Source: Fen-1362 sp049516395 (GTDB taxonomy: Bacteria; Planctomycetota; Phycisphaerae; Sedimentisphaerales; Anaerobacaceae). Taken from it: a DNA stretch of 64,000 nt. A program made the position numbers and the translations under genes. The stretch covers positions 1-64,000 of the forward strand of contig JBEKTD010000012.1 of the NCBI GenBank assembly GCA_049516395.1, written 5' to 3'. Below, piece after piece: positions 1 to 7,421 of the stretch; within the stretch, counting starts at the first letter, position 1; every line of letters begins with the position of its first letter. The notes below the pieces were generated by a model. The model was not told the origin of the DNA and did no database searches. It was given only the letters and a program-made list of their open reading frames with translations.

Positions 1-122
1 CTTCTAAATTCTCACTTCTCCCGAACAGAGATGGCCGAGCCATAAATTTTTGCCATTTACTTTTTGCTTTATTATTTGAAGATAGAACCGTCCGCTACGA
101 GTATCCAGTATCGAGCATCGAG
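1..122. repeat. Left arm of a perfect 122-bp inverted repeat
   Basis: Bases 1-122 are the exact reverse complement of 3758-3879: base p pairs with base 3880-p, checked by eye at many positions, with the first mismatch at 123/3757. The arms enclose the large membrane-protein gene at 198-3242. The left end may continue beyond the window. No transposase or recombinase gene lies between the arms. Confidence 0.93.
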
Positions 123-197
123 CATCCAGAGCATCGAGTATCTAGCATCAAGTATCGAGCATCGAGCATTAAGAATCGAGAATCGAGTATCTAAAAC
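100..197. repeat. Degenerate GAGCATC/GAGTATC minisatellite
   Basis: About ten loosely repeated units of 7-10 bases, variations on GAGCATC, GAGTATC and GAATC, run from the end of the unique inverted-repeat core to the stop codon of the membrane-protein gene. A shorter block of the same words in reverse complement lies at about 3712-3780. No reading frame is conserved across the units, so it is taken as noncoding repeat DNA. Confidence 0.75.
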
Positions 198-3100
198 CTA
201 CCATCTCCTGTCCTGCATTTCTTCTATCACCTTCTGCAGTTCTACCTTCTCTCGTTCATACAATTCAACTACGTCCTTCTTGTTCTGCGCGGCCGCTTGT
301 GGCTCAAGACGACTTATCCCTATTAGGACCCCGACTGCCCTGAAATAATATCCGCTGTGTTTAAAATATTCCTTCCTGTTCGCCTCGAAATCGTCCACCA
401 CCTTTTGCCAGAACCCGTCTATCGACTGCCTCAACTGCGGATGACGCTCGTTATATATCTGTATCAGTTGCAACGGCGTCCGCGTCGGGTCCGCATCGTA
501 TGCCTTTATCGCAAACCCCAAACCCCTCGTCAGTTGTTCCGGCGTATTTTCGAACAACAGTGAATTGTGCGCTATCATAAGGTCTCGATAGACCTCGTTC
601 GGATATATCGTGTTCCCGTCTTCGATGCCGTCGAACAGCTGCTTTCCCCGCGGCGTCGATATATCAACGAACAGCTTTTCCTTATCGCTCAGAAATATCA
701 GCCGCCAGCTCTGCGCATACTCAAGACCCTTCACAAATGACGACTCGAACTGGTTCGTGGGCATCAATACCACCCATACCTTATATTGCTTCAGCCGGCT
801 GTCTATCCACGTACCCGTCTGCACATAATCATCAGGCGTCATATTCTGGTTTCTCATCATCGCCTTCCTCGGCGTCGGCCCGCCCGACATTAGCTCCGAC
901 CACGTCCCGTATGCCTGGTAGTCGTATGCCGCCTGTGCCCTGCCGTCCATAAACAGCTGTAATGGCGTATGACCATCTGCGTCAGGCGTCTGCCCCCACG
1001 CGATAAAACCCCCTTCCGTCCAGTAATTTAACATATTCCCGCGCATCTTGTTCGCCGTTATGAATTCGCATGCGTCAAATGGCTTCGCTGCCGAAGCCGT
1101 CATTCGCATAAACATAGAATCAAACTTCGCGTCCGTAGCCCATGGGTCCATATATATCTTCTTGAATTTAATACCCCAATGCACCCCAAGCACGCCGACT
1201 AATATCACCGCTGCAGTTGTCAACAATATCTGAACCCAAAAAGGCATCCGTGGAAATGAAACGCGACCATACTTCCGGAAATTCCTCGCCGCCGCTGCCG
1301 TTTGGATTATCTGGTCTGCCAACAACGCTATCAGCGGACAAGCCGCTATTCCAGCTATAGGTATAAATCGCCGCGACCGATACGCCATATACGCCGTCAA
1401 CGCCGCGACTACTATCAGCGCAAGGTCTATCTTCGGACGACGATACGGCGTCTCTTCCTCAACAGCTTCTGCTTTCCCCCCTGTTATATCCGTCATCAAT
1501 TCCTTCACGTATGGCACTACAAACCACGCCGCTATACATAAAAAGTTTACCGCGTAAATCACCTGGAAATAATATGGGTAGTTTATCTCTAAGTTGGCCT
1601 CGAACAATGGCGACCATATTCGCCGCAGATTTAAAAACTGCCCTAAATGCCATATCGGCTCAGTAAACTTGAACGGATTCACCGTCGCCGCGGAAATCAG
1701 TATCGTCGCTATCGACGCCGCCAAAACATAAACCATATTAAGCGGTGAATACGCCGGTTTCTTCGAAATCCGCGACGCTATCGCGAACAACCCGCAATAA
1801 AACGGCGTCGTTACAAACGGAAATATGTATCTCCCCGCGTACCCCGGCTCATTGTTCGTCGCGTATAACAGGAAAAGCCCGAATGGCAATATCAAATATA
1901 TTATGTGAACGTTCACAAATACTGCCAGCCACAATATCCCCACAAACAAACCGTTTATCAGAAAACTCGCAATCATACTTCCCGCTATACTTGGTTCCTG
2001 GGGCGTATTTTTTGCGATGTCCGTCATTGAGCACGAAATCATTATTGCCCATATTACCAGTGCTGCCCCCGCAAAACCCACCATATATGCCAGCGTGTTG
2101 GATTGCTTTGGCTGATATCCCGCCTGCAATTTCATCACCTTTACCTGTTTCGGCACCATAAGCCGGATTATCGACCATATCACCACCAACCCTATTCCCG
2201 TCACCGTCATCACCAAAAATGGAAACGCTGTCCCCACTGGATTATCCCACCGAAACGCCGGCCACCACTCATGAACATTTCTCCAACCTTCGGCGTTTTC
2301 GGAAATGCTTATCTGGAAGGTGTGGGTGATGTTGGTGAGATGGAAAGGATTGAAAATGATGGAGGCGAGAAAAGCAAGAAAGCCGACAGCAATGGTGTGC
2401 CAAACGGCAGGTAAAGTAGTTCCGGGTAAAGGGGCAATTGCGGGATTGGCAGGAGCAAGCTCGAGCTTGACGGCGAGCTTTCGCCAAAGCAAGGCCAATA
2501 CGTGGATTCCAACAACAGGAGTAAGCATAATAAAGACGTAAATGTAGCCGCCGTGGACGTTTGCCCAGAATACCGTGGCTGGGAGCAAAAGCCAAATGTA
2601 AAGATAATTACGATAAGTTGACAGGGCCAATACGAGCAAAAACACCGCGACCAACAGGTTGGAGAAGCCGGCGGGCCTGATATCGAGGAATGAGCGGCCT
2701 ATGAAAAGAGCAGCACAGGCGGCTGCGGCGGACAAGGCAGGGTGAACGCCCATAACCCTGGCTGTATAGTAAACGCAAATCACTGTAAGTATGTATATTG
2801 CAAACTTCCAGTACACAAGCGAATTGAACACCAGCTGCGGGCCGTCGGCGATAGGCGACTTATACGCGAGCCAGTGGAAAATAACGTGTGTGAGCCAGTT
2901 CTGGTCTATCCAGCCGGTGGGATGCCAGTATTTGAGGGTATTGATGCTGACCTTACCGGCAATGGTCTGCGCCCAGTCGGGCCAGGTGGCAATCTCTTCG
3001 GCTGTGGGGCCCTGCCTGTGCGAGTTGGCGCTGAAGGGTTCATTGGTATCGACGCCGTGGTTGTAAAAATGCCTGCCGCAGGCAAGCGCAACCCAGGTAT

Positions 3101-3242
3101 CGCCCGCGCCGACCATACGCGTGCTCGCGTGAAGGGCGAAAATAAGCATAGCAATAAGGCCGATGACTCCCGCAGTTTTGCTTCGCAAAAGCGAAGTTGC
3201 GGGGACCTGCATCTGTTTATTTTTCTGCATTAAATCCGACAT
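198..3242 (-). CDS. Large polytopic membrane protein with C-terminal soluble domain
   Basis: 1014 aa from ATG at 3242, where AAAGGAG stands three bases upstream; a TTG at 3257 is the alternative. The N-terminal two thirds carries many hydrophobic segments (for example around residues 25-45, 150-240, 330-360, 390-500, 510-530, 560-585 and 610-690), while roughly residues 720-1014 look soluble and probably extracytoplasmic. The overall look (long multi-spanning protein with short polar loops and a terminal soluble domain) resembles membrane glycosyltransferase or O-antigen ligase-like proteins, but I recognise no diagnostic motif, so function is unassigned. The base skew of the coding strand changes from C-rich to G-rich at about base 2290. 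The gene is enclosed by the 122-bp inverted repeat. Confidence 0.85.
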   Translation of the reverse strand: MSDLMQKNKQMQVPATSLLRSKTAGVIGLIAMLIFALHASTRMVGAGDTWVALACGRHFYNHGVDTNEPFSANSHRQGPTAEEIATWPDWAQTIAGKVSINTLKYWHPTGWIDQNWLTHVIFHWLAYKSPIADGPQLVFNSLVYWKFAIYILTVICVYYTARVMGVHPALSAAAACAALFIGRSFLDIRPAGFSNLLVAVFLLVLALSTYRNYLYIWLLLPATVFWANVHGGYIYVFIMLTPVVGIHVLALLWRKLAVKLELAPANPAIAPLPGTTLPAVWHTIAVGFLAFLASIIFNPFHLTNITHTFQISISENAEGWRNVHEWWPAFRWDNPVGTAFPFLVMTVTGIGLVVIWSIIRLMVPKQVKVMKLQAGYQPKQSNTLAYMVGFAGAALVIWAIMISCSMTDIAKNTPQEPSIAGSMIASFLINGLFVGILWLAVFVNVHIIYLILPFGLFLLYATNNEPGYAGRYIFPFVTTPFYCGLFAIASRISKKPAYSPLNMVYVLAASIATILISAATVNPFKFTEPIWHLGQFLNLRRIWSPLFEANLEINYPYYFQVIYAVNFLCIAAWFVVPYVKELMTDITGGKAEAVEEETPYRRPKIDLALIVVAALTAYMAYRSRRFIPIAGIAACPLIALLADQIIQTAAAARNFRKYGRVSFPRMPFWVQILLTTAAVILVGVLGVHWGIKFKKIYMDPWATDAKFDSMFMRMTASAAKPFDACEFITANKMRGNMLNYWTEGGFIAWGQTPDADGHTPLQLFMDGRAQAAYDYQAYGTWSELMSGGPTPRKAMMRNQNMTPDDYVQTGTWIDSRLKQYKVWVVLMPTNQFESSFVKGLEYAQSWRLIFLSDKEKLFVDISTPRGKQLFDGIEDGNTIYPNEVYRDLMIAHNSLLFENTPEQLTRGLGFAIKAYDADPTRTPLQLIQIYNERHPQLRQSIDGFWQKVVDDFEANRKEYFKHSGYYFRAVGVLIGISRLEPQAAAQNKKDVVELYEREKVELQKVIEEMQDRRW

Positions 3243-3305
3243 AAACTCCTTTCCCAACCACAGATTACACAGATTTCACGGAACTTACAAAAATTTCTTT
3301 GTGGT

Positions 3306-3417
3306 TTTAATCATTACGTTTCTTTTGCCACTAAGACACGAAGGCACCAAGTTTTTCCCTTTAAACTCTTAACTATTTTCATTTTTCTTAGTGTCTTTGT
3401 GACTTTGTGGTTCAGTT
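3306..3417. repeat. Inverted pair of a 'CACTAAGACAC' intergenic repeat
   Basis: The phrase TTGCCACTAAGACACGAAGG near 3313 recurs in reverse complement at 3386-3417 (CTTAGTGTCTTTGTGACTTT). The two imperfect copies could fold into a long hairpin. Repeats of this wording are common between genes in several bacterial phyla; here they lie just upstream of the membrane-protein gene. Confidence 0.6.
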
Positions 3418-3757
3418 TCTAAGAGTATAATAAGGCCTTATGTATATATCGTCAAGAACGTCGTAAGTTCGTAACCACATTAGAAGACAGCGTATAGCGT
3501 GCAGCGGACAGCGTACAGTTCAGACAAAAGACCTAAGACAAAGGTTTAATTGCTAATTATAGTCGCTGGTCTTCACTACATATATAGAGACGGAAAAGGG
3601 CCATTTTGCGACAAAAAAACAAAAAAGGTTTAGACGCTGAGAACGCGGAGACCGCAGAGTTTTTTAACCACGGATTACACGGATGGACACGGATTTGGTC
3701 AGTCGATAGTATTTAGTCGATGGTCGATGCTCAATTCTAGATGCTGGATGCTTGATA

Positions 3758-3879
3758 CTCGATGCTCGATACTGGATACTCGTAGCGGACGGTTCTATCT
3801 TCAAATAATAAAGCAAAAAGTAAATGGCAAAAATTTATGGCTCGGCCATCTCTGTTCGGGAGAAGTGAGAATTTAGAAG
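3758..3879. repeat. Right arm of the perfect 122-bp inverted repeat
   Basis: Exact reverse complement of bases 1-122. The shared core contains non-repetitive sequence (for example CTCGGCCATCTCTGTTCGGG) as well as the start of the minisatellite, so the match is not due to simple repetition alone. Confidence 0.93.
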
Positions 3880-3883
3880 CAGA

Positions 3884-3958
3884 GGACGGGTGAATGCCCA
3901 ATCCGCCTTCGTTAAAACTACTGCGGATAAATATCGAATATCCAATGTTCAATGATGA
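3884..3958. repeat. Modular intergenic repeat, copy 1
   Basis: Contains CCAATCCGCCTTCGTTAAA followed by GCGGATAAATATCGAATATC and CAATGTTCAATG. The same modules recur at about 13309-13405, where an extra segment is inserted after CCGCCTTCG. Noncoding. Confidence 0.65.
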
Positions 3959-4013
3959 AGTAAATTACGCCGGGAGCAGGGAAGAAGAATTTAAGATTTG
4001 AAATTTGAAAAGT

Positions 4014-4037
4014 AACCCCTCAATAAATTGGGGGGCT
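4014..4037 (+). repeat. AACCCC..GGGGGCT hairpin family, copy A
   Basis: AACCCCTCAAT / AA / ATTGGGGGGCT, a 9-bp stem with one G-T pair. It belongs to a four-copy family (also 6414-6438, 59481-59505, 59506-59530) with fixed ends AACCCC and GGGGGCT and inner stem bases that differ between copies but still pair. Confidence 0.75.
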
Positions 4038-4041
4038 AATT

Positions 4042-4059
4042 GGGCGAGTAAACTCGCCC
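4042..4059 (+). other. Perfect hairpin beside copy A
   Basis: GGGCGAGT-AA-ACTCGCCC, an 8-bp perfect stem, followed on + by ACGGTTTTTGTTT. The shape is that of an intrinsic terminator reading rightward, but no + strand gene is seen to its left inside the window. Confidence 0.5.
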
Positions 4060-4134
4060 ACGGTTTTTGTTTGACCAAAATAGGATTTGGGGATAGGATG
4101 GCATAATTATAGAGGATTTTTGAGGATTACAGAT

Positions 4135-4788
4135 ATGCGGTATATTTACGTGATTTTGACGGTCCTCGTACTCTCATCGGCCTGCAATGCTGAATCATCG
4201 CCGAATACGTCACCTATCGCACAAGCCAAAAGCTCAATACGAGGCCAAGTGGTAGATGAGAAAGGCAAACCACAAGGTGAAGTTATATGGAGAATAAGCG
4301 GAATTGAGGAACTTCGTGACGGCAACTGGGCGCTGGTGAGTTATAGCGGCCTGCCATATGAAAGTATCACCGACAGCAACGGCTTTTTCGGTGTCCCATT
4401 TAACAGACCTTGCCGGTATGATTTGCAATTTCATAAAGCAGGTTTTGCGCCGGCATTTCTATTTCAGGTGGCTACTGACTCGCCTGGAATCAAGGTCATA
4501 CTGAAACGAGGAGAGCGGATTCACGGTATTGTTTCACGACAAGTCGACGGGAAGCTTGCGCCCGTGGCGGAAAAAACAGTCGTATTGCGCATGCCGAGTC
4601 GTGATTTTTGGTACCAAGATTCGGTTGTTACCGACAAGGCCGGCAAATTCGAGTTTAGGGCATGTGCTCCTCCAATCGATCCAGACAGACGCGAATGGAA
4701 GTGGCAAGTGGTCTTAGCTGACCAAATTATTAAGATTGATGTTCAGGACGGCAAACCTGTCGACGAAGTAAATATTGAGGTTCAGTAA
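4135..4788 (+). CDS. Exported lipoprotein with carboxypeptidase-regulatory-like domain
   Basis: 217 aa from ATG at 4135, with GAGG nine bases upstream; an in-frame ATG at 4087 lacks such a site and would spoil the signal peptide. Residues 1-18 form a signal sequence ending LSSAC, a lipobox with Cys at about residue 18. Residues about 35-115 (SIRGQVVDEKGKPQGEV ... DSNGFFGVPF) match the pattern of the CarboxypepD_reg-like/transthyretin-like beta-sandwich. A second similar strand set (GERIHGIVSR ... TDKAGKFEFRA) follows at about 140-200. Such domains usually bind surfaces or serve as structural modules. It is likely an envelope lipoprotein of unknown task and stands alone. Confidence 0.75.
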   Translation: MRYIYVILTVLVLSSACNAESSPNTSPIAQAKSSIRGQVVDEKGKPQGEVIWRISGIEELRDGNWALVSYSGLPYESITDSNGFFGVPFNRPCRYDLQFHKAGFAPAFLFQVATDSPGIKVILKRGERIHGIVSRQVDGKLAPVAEKTVVLRMPSRDFWYQDSVVTDKAGKFEFRACAPPIDPDRREWKWQVVLADQIIKIDVQDGKPVDEVNIEVQ

Positions 4789-5167
4789 CAGTGAACAACG
4801 GGGAAGGCGATAAAATGGGAAGGGGAGAGGTGACTTTAGTTTCCGAAGCGGGCTCGTCGCTTCGCTCCGTGTTGAGTGCTTAGTGTTTAGTTTTTAGTTA
4901 ATTCTGGGCCCCCTGTTGTAAAACCAAAGTAGCAACTTCTCGGGGGCAGGCGGGTGGATGTGGATGGTGCGCTACGCTTCGAGGGGAAAGCGGGCGGATA
5001 AAAGGTCCGAAAATACTTGCATTTTTAAGGGAAATATGGTAGATTGCTACAGTCAGGAGTAGTCCCGACGTTACATAAGGCGTGCGTAGAGGAAATACCG
5101 ACTTAGCCGTGGTAAACCCATGGTGAGCGTGGATTGGCCAAAAATTATTGCTGGAGGAGGCAGAAAG
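4789..5167. other. Intergenic region and leader of the beta-helix gene
   Basis: No gene seen. It holds a 19-base repeat at 4911-4929 shared with 60117-60135, a candidate promoter at 5017-5045 and about 115 bases of leader with small inverted repeats (GTAG-ATTG-CTAC at 5039-5050 and GCCGTGG..CCATGGT near 5107-5123). I tried to match the leader to known riboswitch cores and could not. Confidence 0.55.
5017..5045 (+). promoter_or_regulatory. Candidate sigma-70-type promoter of the beta-helix gene
   Basis: TTGCAT (5017-5022), 17-base spacer, TAGATT (5040-5045). It lies about 120 bases before the chosen start at 5168. Confidence 0.4.
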
Positions 5168-6265
5168 ATGAAAAGGGCAAAATCAATTCTCATAGTATCA
5201 GCTATTGCGCTTACCATCGGCGCGATATCACAAGGGGCGAATATCAATGTTCCTGCCGATTACACTACCATTCAGGGAGCGATAGATGCCGCCGGGGCGG
5301 GTGACACGATTAACGTCGCCTCCGGAAACTATAATGAAAATTTGTTAGTCAATACGGCCGACCTCCATTTTGCGGGAGCAAACGCAGGCATACCGGGCAG
5401 CGGGGAACGTTCGACTGAAAGCGACATTATCGGGTACGTGAAAATAATGTCGAACGGCATTTCGTTCGACGGCTTTGAGATTACCGATGGTGCGCCGGTG
5501 CCTGCCGGTGAGAATGCGGGTATATATATTGTCGGCGGGACAAGCGGTCAGACAATTCAATGCAACCTGTTTACCCGAACCGGGGCCGCACCGAGCGGAG
5601 GAGATTCATTCAGGGCCCTGATTAATGAATTTGGCGGCGTCAGCTCTTTGCAGGTAAAGTTGAATAAATTCACCGGCTGGCATACGGGAGTTTACCTGCA
5701 GAATGCTGATGCTCAGGTCACCAGCAATGTTATGGCGGGCAATTACGTGGGTATGTCGATAGACGGCGCCGTGTCGGTTACAGTGACTTATAATTCTTTC
5801 ATTGATAATGGACTCGAAGGGCTGGGCGTCGGGCCGCCCGCATTGACGTCCCTTACACTAGAGCATAACTGTTTCTCAGGCAACCTCACCGCCGTAGCCA
5901 ACTGGCAGAGTAATGAAATCAGCGCCGCGAACAACTGCTGGGGCGATGCAAGCGGGCCGTATAATTCCACGAGCAACCCCGACGGCCACGGTGACGCCGT
6001 ATCCAATAATGTTGACTTTGTTCCCTGGCTGGCTGCCTGCTGCGGCGACCCCCTGCACGAGCCGCCGGTTGGCGACCTGCACACGGATTGTCACGTTGAC
6101 TTTTACGATTTTGCCGTTTTCGCCTCTGCATGGCTTACCAGCGAGGGCGACAATAACTGGAGCCCGGCCTGCAACCTCGAAGCCGGGGACAATGTTGTTA
6201 ATGCGCTGGACCTTGCCATCCTCGCCGAGCATTGGCTTGAATGCACCGCCTCAGATTGTATTTAG
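5168..6265 (+). CDS. Secreted right-handed beta-helix protein with dockerin-like tail
   Basis: 365 aa from ATG at 5168, with GGAGGAGG 6-15 bases upstream; the earlier in-frame ATG at 5120 has no good site and no signal peptide. Residues 1-25 are a signal peptide ending near SQGA. Next comes INVPADYTTIQGAIDAAGAG, the typical start of pectate-lyase-like parallel beta-helix proteins, followed by repeated short turns (about 60-290) such as NCFSGN and NNCWGDASGP. The last about 60 residues hold two Asp-rich loops, DCHVDFYDFAVFASAWL and DNVVNALDLAILAEHWL, which look like the paired calcium loops of a dockerin, used in planctomycetes as a C-terminal module on exported proteins. Carbohydrate binding or lyase activity is possible; no catalytic residues are identified. 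Confidence 0.85.
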   Translation: MKRAKSILIVSAIALTIGAISQGANINVPADYTTIQGAIDAAGAGDTINVASGNYNENLLVNTADLHFAGANAGIPGSGERSTESDIIGYVKIMSNGISFDGFEITDGAPVPAGENAGIYIVGGTSGQTIQCNLFTRTGAAPSGGDSFRALINEFGGVSSLQVKLNKFTGWHTGVYLQNADAQVTSNVMAGNYVGMSIDGAVSVTVTYNSFIDNGLEGLGVGPPALTSLTLEHNCFSGNLTAVANWQSNEISAANNCWGDASGPYNSTSNPDGHGDAVSNNVDFVPWLAACCGDPLHEPPVGDLHTDCHVDFYDFAVFASAWLTSEGDNNWSPACNLEAGDNVVNALDLAILAEHWLECTASDCI

Positions 6266-6413
6266 TATTACGCGACCAAAAATAAATAGTCGCGACGATT
6301 GGCCGTTACGAAAGACGAGACGTCGCCGGTGGTGGATAGATTTAACAAAAATTGAGACGCGCGAAGTCGCCGAAGTGCACAAGCATAGCGTACAGCGTTT
6401 AGCGGACAAAAGT

Positions 6414-6438
6414 AACCCCCCGAATAAATTCGGGGGCT
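6414..6438 (-). repeat. AACCCC..GGGGGCT hairpin family, copy B
   Basis: AACCCCCCGAAT / AA / ATTCGGGGGCT, stem 9-10 bp. It begins four bases beyond the stop codon of the HNH gene reading on the minus strand, and after the hairpin that strand reads TTACTTTTG, so it may work as its terminator. Confidence 0.7.
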
Positions 6439-6442
6439 AAAT

Positions 6443-7018
6443 TTAACAAAAGTTTCGCCGCGCAAATTCTCCGTAGTACTTTTTGGCGGCGGCGTCATAA
6501 GTACGGGCGGCGGCGATTTCATCATCAAATCTGCCGAGCCAGATTTTTTTGCCGTTATATCTGATGTGGACAGACCATTTGTTGCGCTGCTTATCGAAAT
6601 GTACGCCGATGTAACGCGAAGAGGTGTTTTTGCGTTTTCGACGGTTACGCATATTAACGGCCTGGGTAACGACGCGGAGATTGGCGCGGCGGTTGTCGAG
6701 TGAATCGCAATTGTGATGGTCAACGACGAGGCCAGCGGGCGGGGACATAAGCTGACGATGCAAGTAAACTATTTTCGAGCGCAGGTCGTTAGTTAATTCG
6801 CTTCGTGCGGCGTAAAGGTTTGAGCCATTGCCGTGGACGAACCATTTGAAGTGCCTGATTCGGTAGTAATCAAGCGGCTCGACGAGAGTGAAGCGATTCA
6901 ATCCTAAATCGATTTTGCGGAAGGTATAGCCGTAACGGAGCAGGCGGTAAAACAACAATGGTGAAGTGAAAATGAAGTCGAGCCAGACAGGTATCGTTAT
7001 TGTCAGTTGAGCAGACAT
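6443..7018 (-). CDS. HNH endonuclease with AP2 DNA-binding domain
   Basis: 191 aa; ATG at 7018 preceded by AGGAGAGGAA. Residues about 95-140 (VDHHNCDSLDNRRANLRVVT) form an HNH_3-type nuclease core with the usual His and Asn residues. Residues about 143-190 (SSRYIGVHFDKQRNKWSVHI ... FDDEIAAARTYDAAAKKYYG) are an AP2-type DNA-binding domain. This pairing is typical of free-standing homing-like endonucleases. No intron, intein or interrupted gene is visible around it. A candidate promoter lies at 7162-7189 and hairpin copy B sits at its end. Confidence 0.9.
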   Translation of the reverse strand: MSAQLTITIPVWLDFIFTSPLLFYRLLRYGYTFRKIDLGLNRFTLVEPLDYYRIRHFKWFVHGNGSNLYAARSELTNDLRSKIVYLHRQLMSPPAGLVVDHHNCDSLDNRRANLRVVTQAVNMRNRRKRKNTSSRYIGVHFDKQRNKWSVHIRYNGKKIWLGRFDDEIAAARTYDAAAKKYYGEFARRNFC

Positions 7019-7421
7019 CGTTATTCCTCTCCTTTTTAGCCACAGAGGCCACAGAGTTCACAGAGATTTTCTGGTTTAATTACAATCCGAAATGGAACTT
7101 CTGTTCCTAATGCCTTGCACTGCTGTGCTACTACGCCAAGCTCTTGACCCAGCGGGTTAGAAATTTACAAAATAACGCTTACAAGTCAAGGAAAATATAA
7201 CTTTTTTAACCACAGATTCCACAGATGAACACCGATTTGTAACTATCTGTAAAAACTGAAGTTATGTTGATATTTACCGCAGATAAGGCCAAGAAGGCAG
7301 AGAATTTCTGTTTCAAATTTTCGATTTCAGGGGAATTTCAACCTAAGGTGAGCGATTGTAGAATTAGCAATGCGCCGCCGTGCCAGCAGCGGCTAAACCC
7401 GCCAAATGAATGAGAAATAGT
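7019..7421. other. Intergenic region with CACAGAG-type repeats
   Basis: No gene seen. It contains AGCCACAGAGGCCACAGAG (7038-7056) and ACCACAGATTCCACAGATG (about 7210-7228). On the minus strand TTGACT (7184-7189), a 16-base spacer and TAAATT (7162-7167) form a possible promoter for the HNH gene with a leader of about 137 bases. Confidence 0.45.

Larger units (their letters stand above)
3243..4134. other. Gene-free repeat-rich intergenic region
   Basis: No credible gene. From left to right it holds fragments of the ACCACAGATTACACAGATT type, an inverted pair of a CACTAAGACACGAAGGCACCAAG-like phrase (3306-3352 and 3386-3417), words such as AGCGTACAGCGGACAG (about 3488-3520), the minisatellite remnant, the right inverted-repeat arm, a modular repeat shared with 13.3 kb, and two hairpins. 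Short open frames here follow the repeats and are not coding. Confidence 0.8.

Noticed and set aside
100..197. Short tandem words as possible CRISPR remnant
   Set aside because: Units of 7-10 bases without spacers of constant length.
2742..3233. 163-codon open frame on + within the membrane-protein gene
   Set aside because: Opposite a long minus-strand frame with membrane helices; no start signal or domain.
5040..5167. Leader of the beta-helix gene as riboswitch (c-di-GMP or cobalamin)
   Set aside because: Compared by eye with conserved cores of these classes; no match.
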